Positions 1-21,766 of a stretch of 64,000 nucleotides of DNA are shown here, in pieces. Within the stretch, counting starts at the first letter, position 1. Every line of letters starts with the position of its first letter. Source of the stretch: Euleptes europaea (taxonomy: Eukaryota; Chordata; Lepidosauria; Squamata; Sphaerodactylidae). The notes under the pieces were generated by a model, which was given only the letters and a program-made list of their open reading frames with translations, was not told where the DNA came from and did no database searches. The position numbers and the translations under genes were made by a program. The stretch is from NCBI RefSeq assembly GCF_029931775.1, contig NC_079312.1, positions 7,447,821 to 7,511,820 of the forward strand, in the 5' to 3' direction.

Positions 1-38
1 TGGTATCTCCTCTGTGTGGTGAAGTGAAAAAAGATGCC

Positions 39-53
<15 letters not shown>
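1..53 (+). CDS. Gene A start exon (partial 5' UTR plus MQPSQ)
   Basis: The ATG at 39-41 is followed by CAG CCA TCT CAG and then a GT donor at 54. The five codons match the M-Q/D-P-A/S-Q start exons of the other KRAB genes here, all ending in phase 0 before KRAB-A. The exon's 5' end lies outside the window, so bases 1-38 are 5' UTR of unknown extent. An out-of-frame ATG at 34-36 overlaps the start region. Confidence 0.7.
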
Positions 54-4195
<4,142 letters not shown>

Positions 4196-4480
4196 AAATA
4201 GAAATGTGTGGAATGTGGAAAAAGCTTTGGGCAGAAAGATAACCTCACATCTCATAAAAGAATTCACATTGCGGAGAAAAGATATAAATGCCTGCAATGT
4301 GGAAAAAGCCTCAGTGGGAATGGAAACATTATCTACTATCAAAGAATTTACAATGAGCAGAAAGGGCCTCAAGGGTGGAAACAGCTTCCATCACATTAGA
4401 TACCTTACTTCCCATCAAAGAATTCACATGGTGGGGGGCTACAGAAATGTTTGGAGTGTGGAAAGCAAATTGTATTAGAA
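4196..4480 (+). pseudogene. Decayed zinc-finger units 3' of gene A
   Basis: In the same frame as gene A, after two stops in the former linker, the sequence reads CVECGKSFGQKDNLTSHKRI and CLQCGKSLSGNGN. A third finger remnant ([15 protein letters not shown]) follows in another frame. The ancestral array therefore had at least 11-12 fingers. This stretch is now probably 3' UTR. Confidence 0.8.
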
Positions 4481-4496
4481 AATTGGAAAGTAATGC

Positions 4497-4525
4497 AATA
4501 AAAATATAATAGCTATAACAATAAA
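4497..4525 (+). terminator. Candidate polyadenylation signals of gene A
   Basis: AATAAA occurs at 4497-4502 and again at 4520-4525, about 300 bp after the stop codon. These are the first such hexamers downstream and a fitting place for the mRNA end. Confidence 0.5.
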
Positions 4526-4559
4526 AAGATGCATCTGTCTGTCTCTCTGAAAATAAGGC

Positions 4560-5328
4560 CAGGACTCTCAAAACTGGCTGCCTGCTTCATGATTATTCAC
4601 AGTGCCAAAAATGAAGTGAATCAACAATCTGACCAAGATATGTCCAGATTTCCCTCTTGCTATTTGCAATTGAAGTAAAAGTTTTCTCACAAGAAGCCAG
4701 GAAAAAGCAGGCTGCACAGACAGGGGTGTGTGGAAAATAGCCCCCCTGTTACAAAACAAAGAGGGTGTAACAACTTTCATCTTTCAGAGGCTGTGTGTTA
4801 TAGGAGTTGGAATGTCAGACTAGGATCAATCCACAGACCAGGTATAAATCCGCAGTCTGCCACTAAAGGTTGCTGGCTAATTTTGGGCCAGGTGCATCTG
4901 CTCATCCTAAAGCCTGTAGGGAGGATCCATGTTTTTGTGTTATGGTGGCACGCGATGAAGTGGTGGATTGGTAGTATTTATGTTGCTGTCCATCAACCAA
5001 GGGATGAGCTACAGTACGATGGTAGTTTCACTTTGTGTTAGTGTTAGCAAACTCAACTCATAAGGATCCATTCACTACCAATTAGATCTGACTTTTTCCC
5101 AGTGACCAAATGAGGCATTACTTTCATTGACCAGCAGTTGTAAACTATACAACCATCCTGTGGGGTGGCTCACACAATGTTTTAAAAAATACTTAAAACT
5201 TTGAAAACCTGATGGGAGACTGTGCATTGGAGAAGGAGACATGGCCAGCTGATGGTGGATTCTTATTTCTCAGGCTCCTTGAACAAAAGCTCCTAAATAG
5301 GTTAACAAGTGATTGTGAGCAAAGTTAG
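4560..5328. other. Intergenic stretch, L1-like and degenerate SINE traces
   Basis: Minus strand 4568-4703 carries an L1-like fragment whose 'TTTGCAATTGAAGTAAAAGT' core repeats 2720-2740. Bases 4795-4940 resemble a very old tRNA SINE. I see no gene in the rest. Confidence 0.4.
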
Positions 5329-5575
5329 AAGAAGAATTGGTTTTTATACCCTGCTTTTCTCTACCTTTCAGGAGTTTCAAAACACCTTACAATCACTTTC
5401 CCTTCCCCTCCCCACAACAGGCATCTAATGAGGGAGGTGAGGCTGAGAGAGTTCGGAGAGAACTGTGACTAGCCCAAGGTCACCCACCAGGCTTCAAATG
5501 CAGGAGTGGGGAATAAAACCCGGTACTCCAGATTACAGTCCACTGTTCTTAACCACTATGCTATGCTGGCTCTCA
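5329..5575 (-). repeat. tRNA-derived SINE with TTCTTC tail
   Basis: The plus strand begins AGAAGAAGAATTGG and ends in the complement of a tRNA-like head (CCAGATTACAGTCCACTGTTCTTAACC...). The element therefore runs on the minus strand with its (TTCTTC) tail at the low-coordinate end. Better copies lie at 14973-15229 and 38125-38433. Confidence 0.75.
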
Positions 5576-5666
5576 AGGTAAAGATAAAGTTATTAATAGT
5601 AGATAACATTTACCATACTACCTGAGCTAATGTGAATGTGGTAGAAGAGCTTATGTGAAGAGACCA

Positions 5667-5903
5667 AGAAGAAGAAGAGTTGGTTTTTATATGCCGAGTG
5701 CCGACTTTCTCTACTACTTAAGGCTGAGTGTGACTAGCCCAAGGTCACCCAGCTGGCTCCATGTGTAGGAGTGGGGAAACAAATCCAGTCCACCAGATTA
5801 ACGTCCACTGCTCATGTAGAAGAGTGGGGAATCAAACCTGGTTCTCCAGATCAGAGTCCCTCACTCCAAACCACCATTCTTAACCATTACACCATGCTGA
5901 CCA
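5667..5903 (-). repeat. tRNA-derived SINE with TTCTTC tail
   Basis: A second copy of the same family in the same orientation, 90 bp from the previous one. It carries the longer head variant with two 'GTGGGGAAnCAAA' blocks, also seen at 24976-25306 and 38125-38433. Confidence 0.7.
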
Positions 5904-6684
5904 AAGATGATGGAAAGGCATCCATCCCATTGTGTACCCATCAAAGCAGTGTACCTTTGAGAACTTGAAACATCTAGAACTGCATGGTATGTTGACATCT
6001 AGTCCAGTAATTTTCATTCAGTGGTATGTGTACCAGCAGTGGTGAGCAGCTGTAGCCCAGATGGGATACAGGGCTTTCAAACTAAATTACCCAGAATTCA
6101 CTCTCCCTCAATATACATGCCCATGTGCAAATGTGACATGTCATCTCCAGCCAGCCCTACCTGTCGGGGATTATCCATCCATGACCTTTTGGCACATTTG
6201 CAGTAAACTTGGATGCTCCGTGTTTCTCCTTTGATGGGCTGCTTCCTGCTGACCCTTTGCCATGGATTATCCATTGATTGATTGACTTAGTACACTTTTT
6301 GCCCACTTTTCTCCATAATGGGGACTTAAAACACTTACTTCTAAACACATTTACATAAAGTGCAGTATTTAAAAAAGGGCAACAAGTAGAGAAGACATTC
6401 TGGGTTGGTGTTCATCAGGTTAACCCATCTGGCCAAGGCTGTAGGCTGTAATCCATAGACTAAGGGCCAAGAGTCCTTGGGCTCCCACCCTGGCAACCTT
6501 CTGGTTTTAAATTCAAGCAAAGGTAGAGAAAGAAAAATACTCAGCCTAAATATTTTAAACTGGCAGCCATCTTCCCTCCATCTCTCCTCCTGCTGAACAA
6601 CCCTTTACCCACACACAGGTTTTAAATAGCTGCAGCAGGTGTTGTGCTTCTGCAATTTGTACATCTTTAAAAGTTGTGTGTGTG
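5904..6684. other. Intergenic, nothing recognised
   Basis: Read on both strands; no exon-like open stretch with splice sites, no clear repeat apart from a short (TG)n run at about 6673-6686. Confidence 0.4.
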
Positions 6685-6900
6685 TGTAAAGTGCCTTTAA
6701 GTCGCAGCTGACTTATGGCGACCCCTTTTGGTGTTTTAATGGCAAGAGACTAACAGAGAGGTGGTTTGCCAGTGCCTTCCTCTGCATAGCAACCCTGGTA
6801 TTCCTTGGTGGTCGCCCATCTAAATGCTAACCAGGGCTGACCCTGCTTAGCTTCTGAGATCTGACGAGATCAGGCTAGCCTGGGCCATCCAGGTCAGGGC
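6685..6900 (-). repeat. 5S rRNA-derived SINE
   Basis: The plus strand reads 'CTAACCAGGGCTGACCCTGC', then TTAGCTTCTGAGATCTGACGAGAT, the complement of 5S rRNA positions covering the A box to C box. It follows a 'GTCGCAGCTGACTTATGGCG' body. This is one of the best preserved copies here. Confidence 0.8.
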
Positions 6901-6944
6901 CTTTAAAAGTTACTGAGTATAATATAAGAATACCACTCAACATT

Positions 6945-7185
6945 AAAGAAGTTGGTTTTTATACTCTGCTTTTCTCTACCTTAAAGGAGTTTCAAAGTGG
7001 CTTACAATCACCTCCCTTCCCCTCTTCACAACAATCCTTGCGAGGTAGGTGGGGCTGAGAGAGTTCTGAGAGAACTGTGACTAGCCCATGGTCACCCAGC
7101 AGGTTTCATGTGGAGGAGCAGGGAATTGAACCCATTTCTCCAGGTTAGAGTCTCCTGCTCTCAACCACTACACCACACTGTCCCT
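6945..7185 (-). repeat. tRNA-derived SINE with TTCTTC tail
   Basis: Same family and orientation as 5329-5575: an AAGAAGTTGGTTTTTATACT tail side, with the tRNA-like head ending at 'CACTACACCACACTG'. Confidence 0.75.
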
Positions 7186-7284
7186 GAAGATCTTATCTGT
7201 TTGCCTGTTTGTCGACTACCTTGGATGTCTGTGAAATGAATTTGCTGCTGCACATATTAACTCTGCTTGGGATAGTTTCAGGTG

Positions 7285-7475
7285 GGTAGCCATGTTGTTC
7301 TGCAGTAGAACAGCGAGATTCCAATCCAGTAGAACCCTAAAGACCAACAAAATTTACAAGTATGCTTGTATCTGAGGAAAAGCTTTGACTCTCAAAAGTG
7401 TATACCCCCCAAAATCTTGTTGGTCTTTATGGTGCTACTGGACTTGAATCTAACTCTTCCACTTGGGATGGCACC
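7285..7475. repeat. Squamate repeat of the 'GTAGCC..TTAGTCT' family, two inverted fragments
   Basis: Bases 7287-7365 (GTGGGTAGCCATGTTGTTCTG onward) and 7407-7460 (CTTGTTGGTCTTTATGGTGC) are opposite-strand pieces of the family whose intact ends carry the hammerhead-like motif at 20249-20290. Here the core is diverged. Confidence 0.55.
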
Positions 7476-7902
7476 GTGGTTGTGGTAGAAACTATGATGG
7501 ATTACAGCCAGCTGGCCTTTCAGCGCCACTACTTAGACTATTTCTCTCTCTTTGCCAGTGTGTGCTCAAAGACACAGATATACACCTTTAGAAACATTAA
7601 TTTGATGAAGTGAACTCTAGTTCACAAAAGCTCTTCCTATAAACAACCTGTTCATATACCACAATGCTCCTTTGTTTTGTTTTAATCCTGCTGAAAGCAA
7701 TGAAAGGCTTATGCGGGTTGCCATACAACCACAAAAAAACATAATGAACGAAATGTTAGATTACCTATTTAAGCAATACACTGGAAAGCACAAAGCCAAA
7801 TAGAAACATGATTATCATTCCTTTCAGTTCTTTTAGAAGTCCTTGAAATATTCCCCTGAATGGCCTGAAATTGTGCTGCTGTGGATAGCTTAGAAAATAT
7901 TT

Positions 7903-8067
7903 GACTTGCGGCTGGCATTTGCTCCTCTGAAGCTGACTCTCAGAGCTGATGCTGCTGAAAAGTATCTGGCCATTCTCAACCAGAGCATTTTCGGCTCTGG
8001 CCCCAACCTGGTGGAATACAATGCCCAGCGAGATTTGGACCCTGTGAGAATCAAATACTTAAAATGA
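7903..8067 (+). CDS. Unidentified coding-like segment, 54 residues to a stop
   Basis: A plus-strand frame from 7903 reads DLRLAFAPLKLTLRADAAEK and continues through AILNQSIFGSGPNLVEYN to IKYLK and TGA at 8065-8067. The composition is protein-like and unlike the surrounding repeats. An in-frame TAG lies just upstream (7891-7893). I do not recognise the protein. It could be a terminal coding exon or a processed pseudogene fragment; no good acceptor is obvious. Confidence 0.3.
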   Translation, partial: DLRLAFAPLKLTLRADAAEKYLAILNQSIFGSGPNLVEYNAQRDLDPVRIKYLK

Positions 8068-8732
8068 ACTTGGAAAAATTGCTCTGTGCCAAGACTGATA
8101 TGATGTGATACTCCCACCGCCCACACACACTGTCATAATCCATGGGGTGTGGAAGACCCCTGAGTTTGGCCTGTCTTTAAGCCCCAGGAAGGATTTCCAC
8201 TCAAAGGAAGTTAACCCACCCCCAGAGCCACAACTACAATACAGACACATACACAGGTCTGCTTTAGGCAGCTTGACTTCATGTCTCACGATCCAAACAT
8301 GGATCCCATCATCCCTTAAATCATAAGTTAAGTAATTAGCAGATGAAACACCCAAATAATGCAAGTAACAGAAACAATCAATACTGTATTCATCTTGAAC
8401 CTGCCCAAATTCCCCCTCTAAATGTAAAACCTGCTACTAAATGTTTTAAAGATTTATTCAAAGCAATATCTGATATTATTATGAAATGCATCTAGAAGCT
8501 TGTCTAAAATGTTTGTACAATCGATGTCCTCCCACCTTAGATCTATAAAATCCCTTAAGATGTTTCATAAACAACATAGGATCCCCCCTCACCTGAAGTC
8601 ACACTAGCATACTTTCACTCCGTTTAAAAACAGGCAAGAAGTATCCAGGCGCTGCACCAAAAGTTTAAAGACATTAACAACCTGCAAACTGTTGGCAAGA
8701 CAGACATAGGATCTGATCCTGTAAAACATGCA
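8068..8732. other. Intergenic, nothing recognised
   Basis: AT-rich unique-looking sequence. No exon, RNA gene or named repeat found on either strand. Confidence 0.35.
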
Positions 8733-8948
8733 GAACTTTGTTGTTGTTGTCAAGTTGCAGCTGACTTACAGCGACCCCATACGGTTTTCAAGGTAAGAGA
8801 CGTTCAAAAGTGGTTTGCTGTTGCCTGCTTCTGAGTAGTGATCCTGGATTTCTTTGGTGGCTTACCACCCAATTACTAACCAGGGCCAACCCTGCTTAGT
8901 TTCTGAGATCTGATGAGATCGGGCTAGCCAGGGCCACCCAGGTCAGGG
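8733..8948 (-). repeat. 5S rRNA-derived SINE
   Basis: It carries the 'GTCAAGTTGCAGCTGACTTA' body, and the complement of the 5S A/C-box region at about 8870-8948 ('CTTAGTTTCTGAGATCTGAT'). Confidence 0.75.
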
Positions 8949-9144
8949 CAAATTTGAAACAGCAATGTCAACACACCTAGCAGCAACACAGCATATAAAA
9001 CAGCGGAATAAATATTAAATACATTTGCCTACAAGTAAAGAAGAAATAGCTCAACATGGTTACACATGTATTAACACTCTCGAAGCGTAACAAGTGGAGG
9101 AGATTGAGATAAATAAAACAGGGGTTCAGTGGCAAAGCACTTAA

Positions 9145-9230
9145 AACATGAGAACAGCCATGCTGGATCAGACCAAGACCCATCAAGTCCAGCAGTCTGT
9201 TCACACAGTGGCCAACCAGGTACTTATGAT
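9145..9230 (-). repeat. CR1-like LINE 3' end
   Basis: 'CATGCTGGATCAGACCAAGA' and the 'AGTCTGTTCACACAGTGGCC' block match the 3'-terminal unit seen at 18.75-18.96, 28.08-28.25 and 53.99-54.2 kb. At 18.4-18.96 kb that unit is joined to a longer CR1-like body. Confidence 0.6.
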
Positions 9231-9879
9231 ACCTAAAAGCTCCAGCCCTGGAGATGGCACCCATAACAGAGACACACTGAACTGTTTGAAACATTGCTGC
9301 CTGCACCTTAATAGCCTGCTGCTCTGGGCTAGCTCTCCCCAGCTTTGTACAAGCCAGACTTTCCAGGACAAGAGGCCGGATCACCTGCAGAACCTGCAAA
9401 AGAATTGCCATGATCCCTGATTGCCTCTTGACCCAAAGGGAAGCCATTATTGCAAGGCGAGAGCATCACGTAGCCCTTCTCTGCATATCCCCCCCCCCTC
9501 CTGTGTATCCTGGGAAAACATCCTCAGCTATCTACATTAAAGGATTCCCCCTGCCGCCTCCCTGGAATGTGAAGATTTACAACCTCCGGAGAAGGACCAT
9601 CTCAGGATGTATAAATCAAGGATGCCAGCTTAGAAAACAAATTGTCACTTGGTCCGATAGTCACAGCCATAGAAAAAGTCTTTTGATCCTTTTTTAGGAA
9701 GGAGCCATCTGGAGAATCTCACTCCCCCCCCACCCCCCAAAAAAAGGGTATATTTTGCCCTACCCAACAAGGCTCAGAGCAGATCTTCCCCCTTCACTCT
9801 CTGCCCTGTCTCCCTCGTGTGTTAAGTTCCATACACCCCTCCCTCCCCCCCCCCACTGTATTCTGTCTACCTCTATGCC

Positions 9880-10160
9880 ACGGATTTTGGAACATCTCCA
9901 CTTCTAGAGATTGGTAAAGTATCCTAATTAATAACTCCCTCAATACCTCTTACTTACCTCCTTTATCTTTATTCCTATTTTCTTGTACGTGTGTTATTTG
10001 TAACATTGAATGAATGAATATATATATATATATATAAACCTTTTAATTTGGAATTCCTGAGTCTGTCTTTATTCGGGGAGTCACTGAGAAAAACCCTCGT
10101 AGACATATGGCGATCCCGGCTTAATAAATACATAGTTATCGATTGCTCGAGCTAATTCCC
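9880..10160 (+). repeat. LTR-like fossil with possible primer-binding site
   Basis: A TATA/AATAAA-like stretch is followed by a short R/U5-like segment ending in ACA, then 'TATGGCGATCCCGG', which has the look of a tRNA primer-binding site of an endogenous retrovirus. The 5' limit of the LTR is unclear (it may begin near 9.4 kb). No internal genes are seen. It looks like an old fragment; family not assigned. Confidence 0.35.
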
Positions 10161-10458
10161 CATCCAAAGAGCAATTTTGGTAACACTTATCTACACCTTT
10201 CTCACAGACTCATGCTATTTGACTGCATTGCCTTACGCTGTGTCCTGAGTCCCAACATGAAAGGCAGGCAATAAATGAAATAAACAAGAGAAGATTAGGG
10301 CCACCTGTTATATTTTATAACTTAGGTATGAAAGGTCTCGTAGAAATACAGAATAATGAGGGGAAAGTTCTCCCTTGGTAAATATCCACAGCCTAAAAGC
10401 ATCTGAAAGCTAATGTACTTGAAACAAGTGTATGACACCACATGGGGATACTCTAGGC

Positions 10459-10889
10459 CAGGGTCCCCAACACGGTGCAGGTGGGCACCATGGCACCTGC
10501 CAAGTCCTTTCCTGGCACCCACCAAGTAGGCAAGGCCAGGTGGAGCTTTTGCCCATCAGCTTCTGAGGGGAGCTTCTGAGGGGAGGTCTGATTGGCTATG
10601 TAGATTTTAAAAAGTTGCTTCAGCAGCGGCTGGCTATATGGATTTTTAAAAAGTTGCTTCATCTGTAGCTGTCCCAACACAAGTATCTTCACTGAGTCAC
10701 TGAAGGTAAACTGTTGTATGGAAGGAAACATTTTGAAACTGTATGTTTTTTCAAAAGAATTCTTCCTGAAATGTCCTGACATATTTTGGTTGGCTCTGCC
10801 TCCTCTGACAGCCATGTTGTGTTTGCAGCCACCACCCTGGGTCAGAATTCCAAAGGTGTCCACCAGCTCAAAAATGCTGGAGACCCCTG
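10459..10889. mobile_element. hAT-like non-autonomous DNA transposon
   Basis: The ends CAGGGTCCCCAAC and GGAGACCCCTG are imperfect inverted repeats of the CAGGGGTCCCCAAC type typical of hAT elements. Flanking 8-mers CTCTAGGC and GTCTAGGG match at 6 of 8. The interior has an internal near-repeat around 10590 and 10635 (TTTTAAAAAGTTGCTTCA) and no transposase. Confidence 0.6.
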
Positions 10890-12177
10890 GTCTAGGGACA
10901 CAAACTTCCCTTCAAGCCAGAAAGTGTCCCTTTCTGCCTCCCGATTTTGGTGAGGGAAACTTTGGACACTGCTTCCTTATACCCAATAGTGGCCTGGTTA
11001 CCCCCCCCCCCCATGTCAGGGGCAGAGCTTCACCTCTCCTTCCATCCTTGATGGTGATGCTCAAGGTGTTCTCTCTACCTTTGCTGAGAATCCTCCCTAG
11101 ATATCTGCTTGACTTTTTTTTTTTTAATGAAAGCTAAGTTTCTCAGGAAGCTGGCTTCTGGATAACATAACGGCAGCATCTCTACACGCTCTTGGATACC
11201 TTTTCTTTTTCCATATTCCTACTCCAACTTCCTGTTTCCTGGCCTGCAGACTCCTTCTCCTGCAGTCCTTTGAAAAATGGCCTGTTGCTTAAAGAATCCT
11301 CTCTTCCCCTGGCTAGAGGACCCCCATCACCTCATCTCTGACCACTTGGTCCTCATTTCCTATTGCTTCTTCAAGCTGTCTATTATTTATTTCAATCTGT
11401 ATTTCCCCCTTGTGAGAAGTTAACAGACAGCAACACATTGTTGTGGTTAAAGAGCGAGCACTTGGCCTGGATGGTTTGTAGAGTTAAAAGTGGCTTTAAG
11501 ACACAAAGATGAGCACAAAAGAAAAAAAGAACAATTCCAAACTCACTTACACCTACCCATATTCAATGACCCATTTGCAAAATTAGGTAATTAGAACAGG
11601 CATACATAAAAAGAACATGGCAGATCTGCCCCTATTCTGCATAAGCTATGTGGTGCATAATATAGAAGCTACAAGTCAAAACCACTGATACTGGAATCGT
11701 AACAAAACCAACTGCAATTCCAAAGCTAAATATAAAACTCCCCATCAATTCAAACACTAGATGAGGCCCACCAATTCCCAACACCATCTTAGCTCAATGG
11801 ACAATGTAATGAAAATCCTCACAGTGAGAAGACAACAAAAATGAGTGCAGACATTATCAAGAGCAGGAAGACGTCACCCCACACTAGTCTGCAGGACTTC
11901 CCAGCCAGGCAACACATTGGCAAAGAATGGGTTTGTCTGCTGTATGGTACACCCTCACCAATACCCTTTATCATTCTTATAGACAGGACAGAAATGGGAA
12001 CTGCCAGACTGGGGTCCAAGATCTTGCCCCTTACTCCTAAATCTAAGTAAGAAGTGCAAAAAGTTTTTTCAGAAAACACTGTTCAATTAGTGGTTCACAC
12101 AAAATGTTTGTGCTATGAGGGGACTGAGTGGTCTTTATCACTTGACTTTTGCTCTACAGCAGGCTAAGACAGCTGTT
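10890..12177. other. Intergenic region downstream of gene M
   Basis: Mostly unique-looking sequence with homopolymer runs (C run near 11000, T run near 11116). No exon found. The 3' UTR and poly(A) site of gene M (minus strand) should lie here. The nearest minus-strand AATAAA (TTTATT at about 11386) is some 800 bp beyond the stop. Confidence 0.4.
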
Positions 12178-19260
<7,083 letters not shown>

Positions 19261-19267
19261 TGCTCAC

Positions 19268-19460
19268 AGGGTTGCCAGCTCTGGGCTGGGAAATACCTGG
19301 AGATTTTGGGGTGGAGCCTGGGAAGGGCAGGGTTTGGGGAGGGGCAGGACCTCAGCAATGCATCATGCCAGAGAGTCCACCCTCCAAAGCAGCCCTTTTC
19401 TCCAGATGTTACTTGCCTGGAGATCAATTGTAACAGCGGGAGATCTCCAGGGACCACCTA
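19268..19460 (+). mobile_element. MITE-like interspersed repeat ('GGGTTGCCA..' family)
   Basis: Starts GGGTTGCCAGCTCTGGGCTG. In better copies (40378-40595) the far end is CACCTGGAGGTTGGCAACCC, an imperfect inverted terminus. The body includes GGAGATTTTGGGGTGGAGCC. The class is not settled. This copy abuts the SCAN remnant. Confidence 0.6.
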
Positions 19461-20110
19461 GAAGCGACCTATCCGGGGCGCACAGGTCGCTGGAGCCCAG
19501 CCAGGGAAACGACTCTCCCAACTTACAGCACGGATGGAGCCAAAGCTGCGCCCGGAAAAGCTCGGCTTGCAAGGAGCGATGGCTTGAATTCCGCTTAAAC
19601 GGCAAGCGCGCAATCCCTCCGGGCAATCTCCAAAATTGCGCCCGTTGCAAGATGAAGCGCCTTTTTTGGGGAAGGGGGAAGCAAAGGAAGGGCGGGGCCG
19701 TGGGCATCTCCCCTTCCCCAGGAAGGCGCCTCCGCTTTTCCTGTCTCGTTGGGGGCCGGAGCGCTTTTGCCTTGGATTTAACCGTGAGCGAGCCGAGAGG
19801 CGCTGTCCGCAGATCCCTGGAGGGAGGATCGCGCTTGCAAAGACCCGCATTGCAACGAGGCGCTTCCTCCAGCTACTTTTTTTAATTATTATTTTCTATT
19901 CACCTTTGTAGGAGGCAGCTGGCCATGCTGACAAGCGGCCGCTTTCAATGCCCAGCACAGTTTCCTCGGGAATTAAGTCGCGCCAAAGTTTTGAACGGAC
20001 TTACTCCCAAGCAAGCGCGCCGAGGGAAGCACCCGCCGTGGCAAAGCTGTCGGCATCCCACCCAGACCTGCGTTATGGGGAAACTCTTTAGCAAATTGGC
20101 CCCGATGCCC
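19461..20110 (-). promoter_or_regulatory. CpG-rich region, candidate promoter and noncoding first exon of gene M
   Basis: CG dinucleotides are dense, unlike flanking DNA (GCGCCCGG, GGGCGGGGCC, CGAGCGGCG-like blocks). On the minus strand GCTGTAAGT at 19521-19529 is a good splice donor, so a noncoding exon ending near 19527 is plausible. The GGGCGGGGC at about 19690 is an Sp1-type box. The placement upstream of gene M supports a promoter role. Transcript data would be needed to set the start site. The long open frames here are a by-product of GC content. Confidence 0.45.
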
Positions 20111-20153
20111 TGTTTTACGAATCCATAGCAAGGCTCTTAGGGTCAGCTAATAA

Positions 20154-20305
20154 TTCACAGTGGGTAGCCGTGTTAGTCTGTCTGCAGTAGCAGAAAAGGG
20201 CCAGAGTCCAGTAGCACCTGAAAGACTAACAAGAATATTTTCTGGTAGGGTATAAGCTTTCGTGAGCCACAGCTCACTTCTTCAGATACCTTTTGAGCAT
20301 CTTCA
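20154..20305 (-). repeat. Retroposed repeat with target duplication, hammerhead-bearing family
   Basis: Carries 'GTGGGTAGCCGTGTTAGTCT' through the hammerhead-like end. Direct repeats GGTCAGCTAATA flank it (20141-20152 and 20306-20317), showing that it is a discrete insertion. No coding capacity. Confidence 0.65.
20249..20290 (-). ncRNA. Hammerhead-ribozyme-like motif, best preserved copy
   Basis: The minus strand reads GGTAT, CTGAAGA, A, then GTGAGC-TGTG-GCTCAC, GAAA, GCTT, ATACC. GGTAT pairs with ATACC (stem I, 5 bp) and GTGAGC with GCTCAC (stem II, 6 bp, loop TGTG). CUGANGA and GAAA are the two conserved hammerhead cores. Stem III is minimal, as in hammerhead variants known from Penelope-like elements. 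Predicted from sequence only. Confidence 0.5.
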
Positions 20306-20419
20306 GGTCAGCTAATAGTTAAATCAGCAGAAATTGGCTTCCTAGAGAGGGCACAAGGGGGGGTGTCAGCACTGGGGGCACCTTCCGGCTTCACCCCACT
20401 TCAATTTATCTCTCCTAAA

Positions 20420-20505
20420 CAGATAATTCACAAAGCTCATACCCTACCAGAAAATATTTTTGTTAGTCTTTAAGGTGCTACTGGACTCTTGCCCTTTTTG
20501 ACTTC
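20420..20505 (+). repeat. Inverted second fragment of the same repeat family
   Basis: It starts 'AAAGCTCATACCCTACCAGA' and runs to 'GGTGCTACTGGACTCTTGCC', opposite in orientation to 20154-20305. Its 5' edge lies close to the predicted cleavage site. Confidence 0.6.
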
Positions 20506-20699
20506 TCCTAAACAGGGTTGTGTATTTTCTCTGTGGAGAAGCTGTGTGCTTGATGCCCCTTGTGACTAGTGGGTTAAAAGCTAGGATGGGGGGTTAAATC
20601 CTTTTAGACGAGGGGCAGGTTAAACAAATGGCTAGCAGAGATTAGAGGGGGCTGATAAAAGTGGGAGAGAAACCCCACAAACTTGTCCCACTGGCTTGT

Positions 20700-20910
20700 G
20701 TTGCCACCTTCTGGGTTTGGCCTGGTGTTCTCCTGGAATTATAATTCATCTCCAGACTACAGCGATAAGTTCCCCCAGAGGAACTGTCAGCTTTGGAGAG
20801 AGGACTCTATGGCATAATACCCCACTGAGGTCTCTCCCCTCCCCAAATTCCACCCTCCCCAGGCACCATCTCATGACCTCCAGGGATTTTCAAAGCCAGA
20901 TGTCCTCTGT
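20700..20910 (-). mobile_element. MITE-like repeat ('GGGTTGCCA..' family)
   Basis: Diverged copy: 'TTGCCACCTTCTGGGTTTGG', 'CAGAGGAACTGTCAGCTTTG' and 'CCCTCCCCAGGCACC' match the family in the reverse sense. Confidence 0.5.
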
Positions 20911-21004
20911 AATTTTGCTGAGGGTCTCCAAAACCAAGCTCCAATGAAACATGCATTATATAGATTCCCCTTCTTAAGAACAAATGGAGCTACCCTTTTA
21001 CTGC

Positions 21005-21208
21005 ATTATACTGAGAGACTGGGTGATATAGTGGTTAGAGTGGCAGACTGGGATCTGAGAGACCCAGGTTTGAGTCCCCGCTTGTTGGGTGACAGATCTC
21101 TCAGCCTAACATACCTCACAGGGTTATTGTAAGTATAAAATGGAGGAGAGGATAATATGTTGTAAACCACTTTGGGTCCCCACTAGGGAGAAAGGTGGGA
21201 GTATGAAT
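21005..21208 (+). repeat. tRNA-derived SINE, TAAATGAA-tailed type
   Basis: Head 'GGTGATATAGTGGTTAGAGT', B box GGTTTGAGTCCCC and body 'CTAACATACCTCACAGGGTT' match copies at 27780-28000 and 48825-49060. Confidence 0.7.
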
Positions 21209-21214
21209 CTGAAA

Positions 21215-21540
21215 ATGGAAGTCCAGTCGAGAGTCTATGGGTAAAAATAAAAGGAGTAAGAAATAATCGTGATATTATGGTGGGGGTCTGCTATCAACCA
21301 CCAAACCAGGCAGAGGACTTGGATGAGACATTCCTAGACCAGATTACAAAGTTCTCAAAGAGGTGGGCGTGGTGGTCATGGGAGATTTTAATTACCCAGA
21401 TATCTGTTGGAAGTCCAACTCTGCTGAAAATGCAAGATCCAGTACATTCCTGACTTGTCTTGCTGACAACTTCCTATTCCAGAAAGTGGACAGGGAAACA
21501 AGAGGATCTGCTATCTTAGACTTGATTCTACCACTGAGCC
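21215..21540 (+). repeat. CR1-like LINE endonuclease fragment
   Basis: The frame at 21363 reads [20 protein letters not shown], then [10 protein letters not shown] and SAILDLIL, matching the APE endonuclease region (GDFNxPxxxW) of CR1 LINEs. It is cut off by the SINE that follows. Confidence 0.75.
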
Positions 21541-21552
21541 ACGGCTCCTCCC

Positions 21553-21765
21553 CAAACACATGAAGCTGCCTTATACTAAATCAGACCCTTGGTCCATCGA
21601 AGTCAGTATTGTCTACTCAGACAGGCAGCAGCTCTCCAGGGTCTCAGGCAGAGGTCTATTCACATCACCTACTTGTCTAGTCCCTTTAACTAGAGATGCT
21701 GGGGATTGAACGTGGGACCTTCTGCATGACAAGCAGATGTTCTACCACTGTGCTACAGCCCTTCA
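21553..21765 (-). repeat. tRNA-derived SINE
   Basis: 'CATGAAGCTGCCTTATACTA' at one end and 'CTGGGGATTGAACGTGGGAC' near the tRNA-like head at the other, on the minus strand. It separates two LINE fragments. Confidence 0.75.
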
Positions 21766-21766
21766 A

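Noticed and set aside
8977-9447. 156-codon minus-strand frame
   Set aside because: It overlaps a CR1-like 3' end; no recognisable protein.
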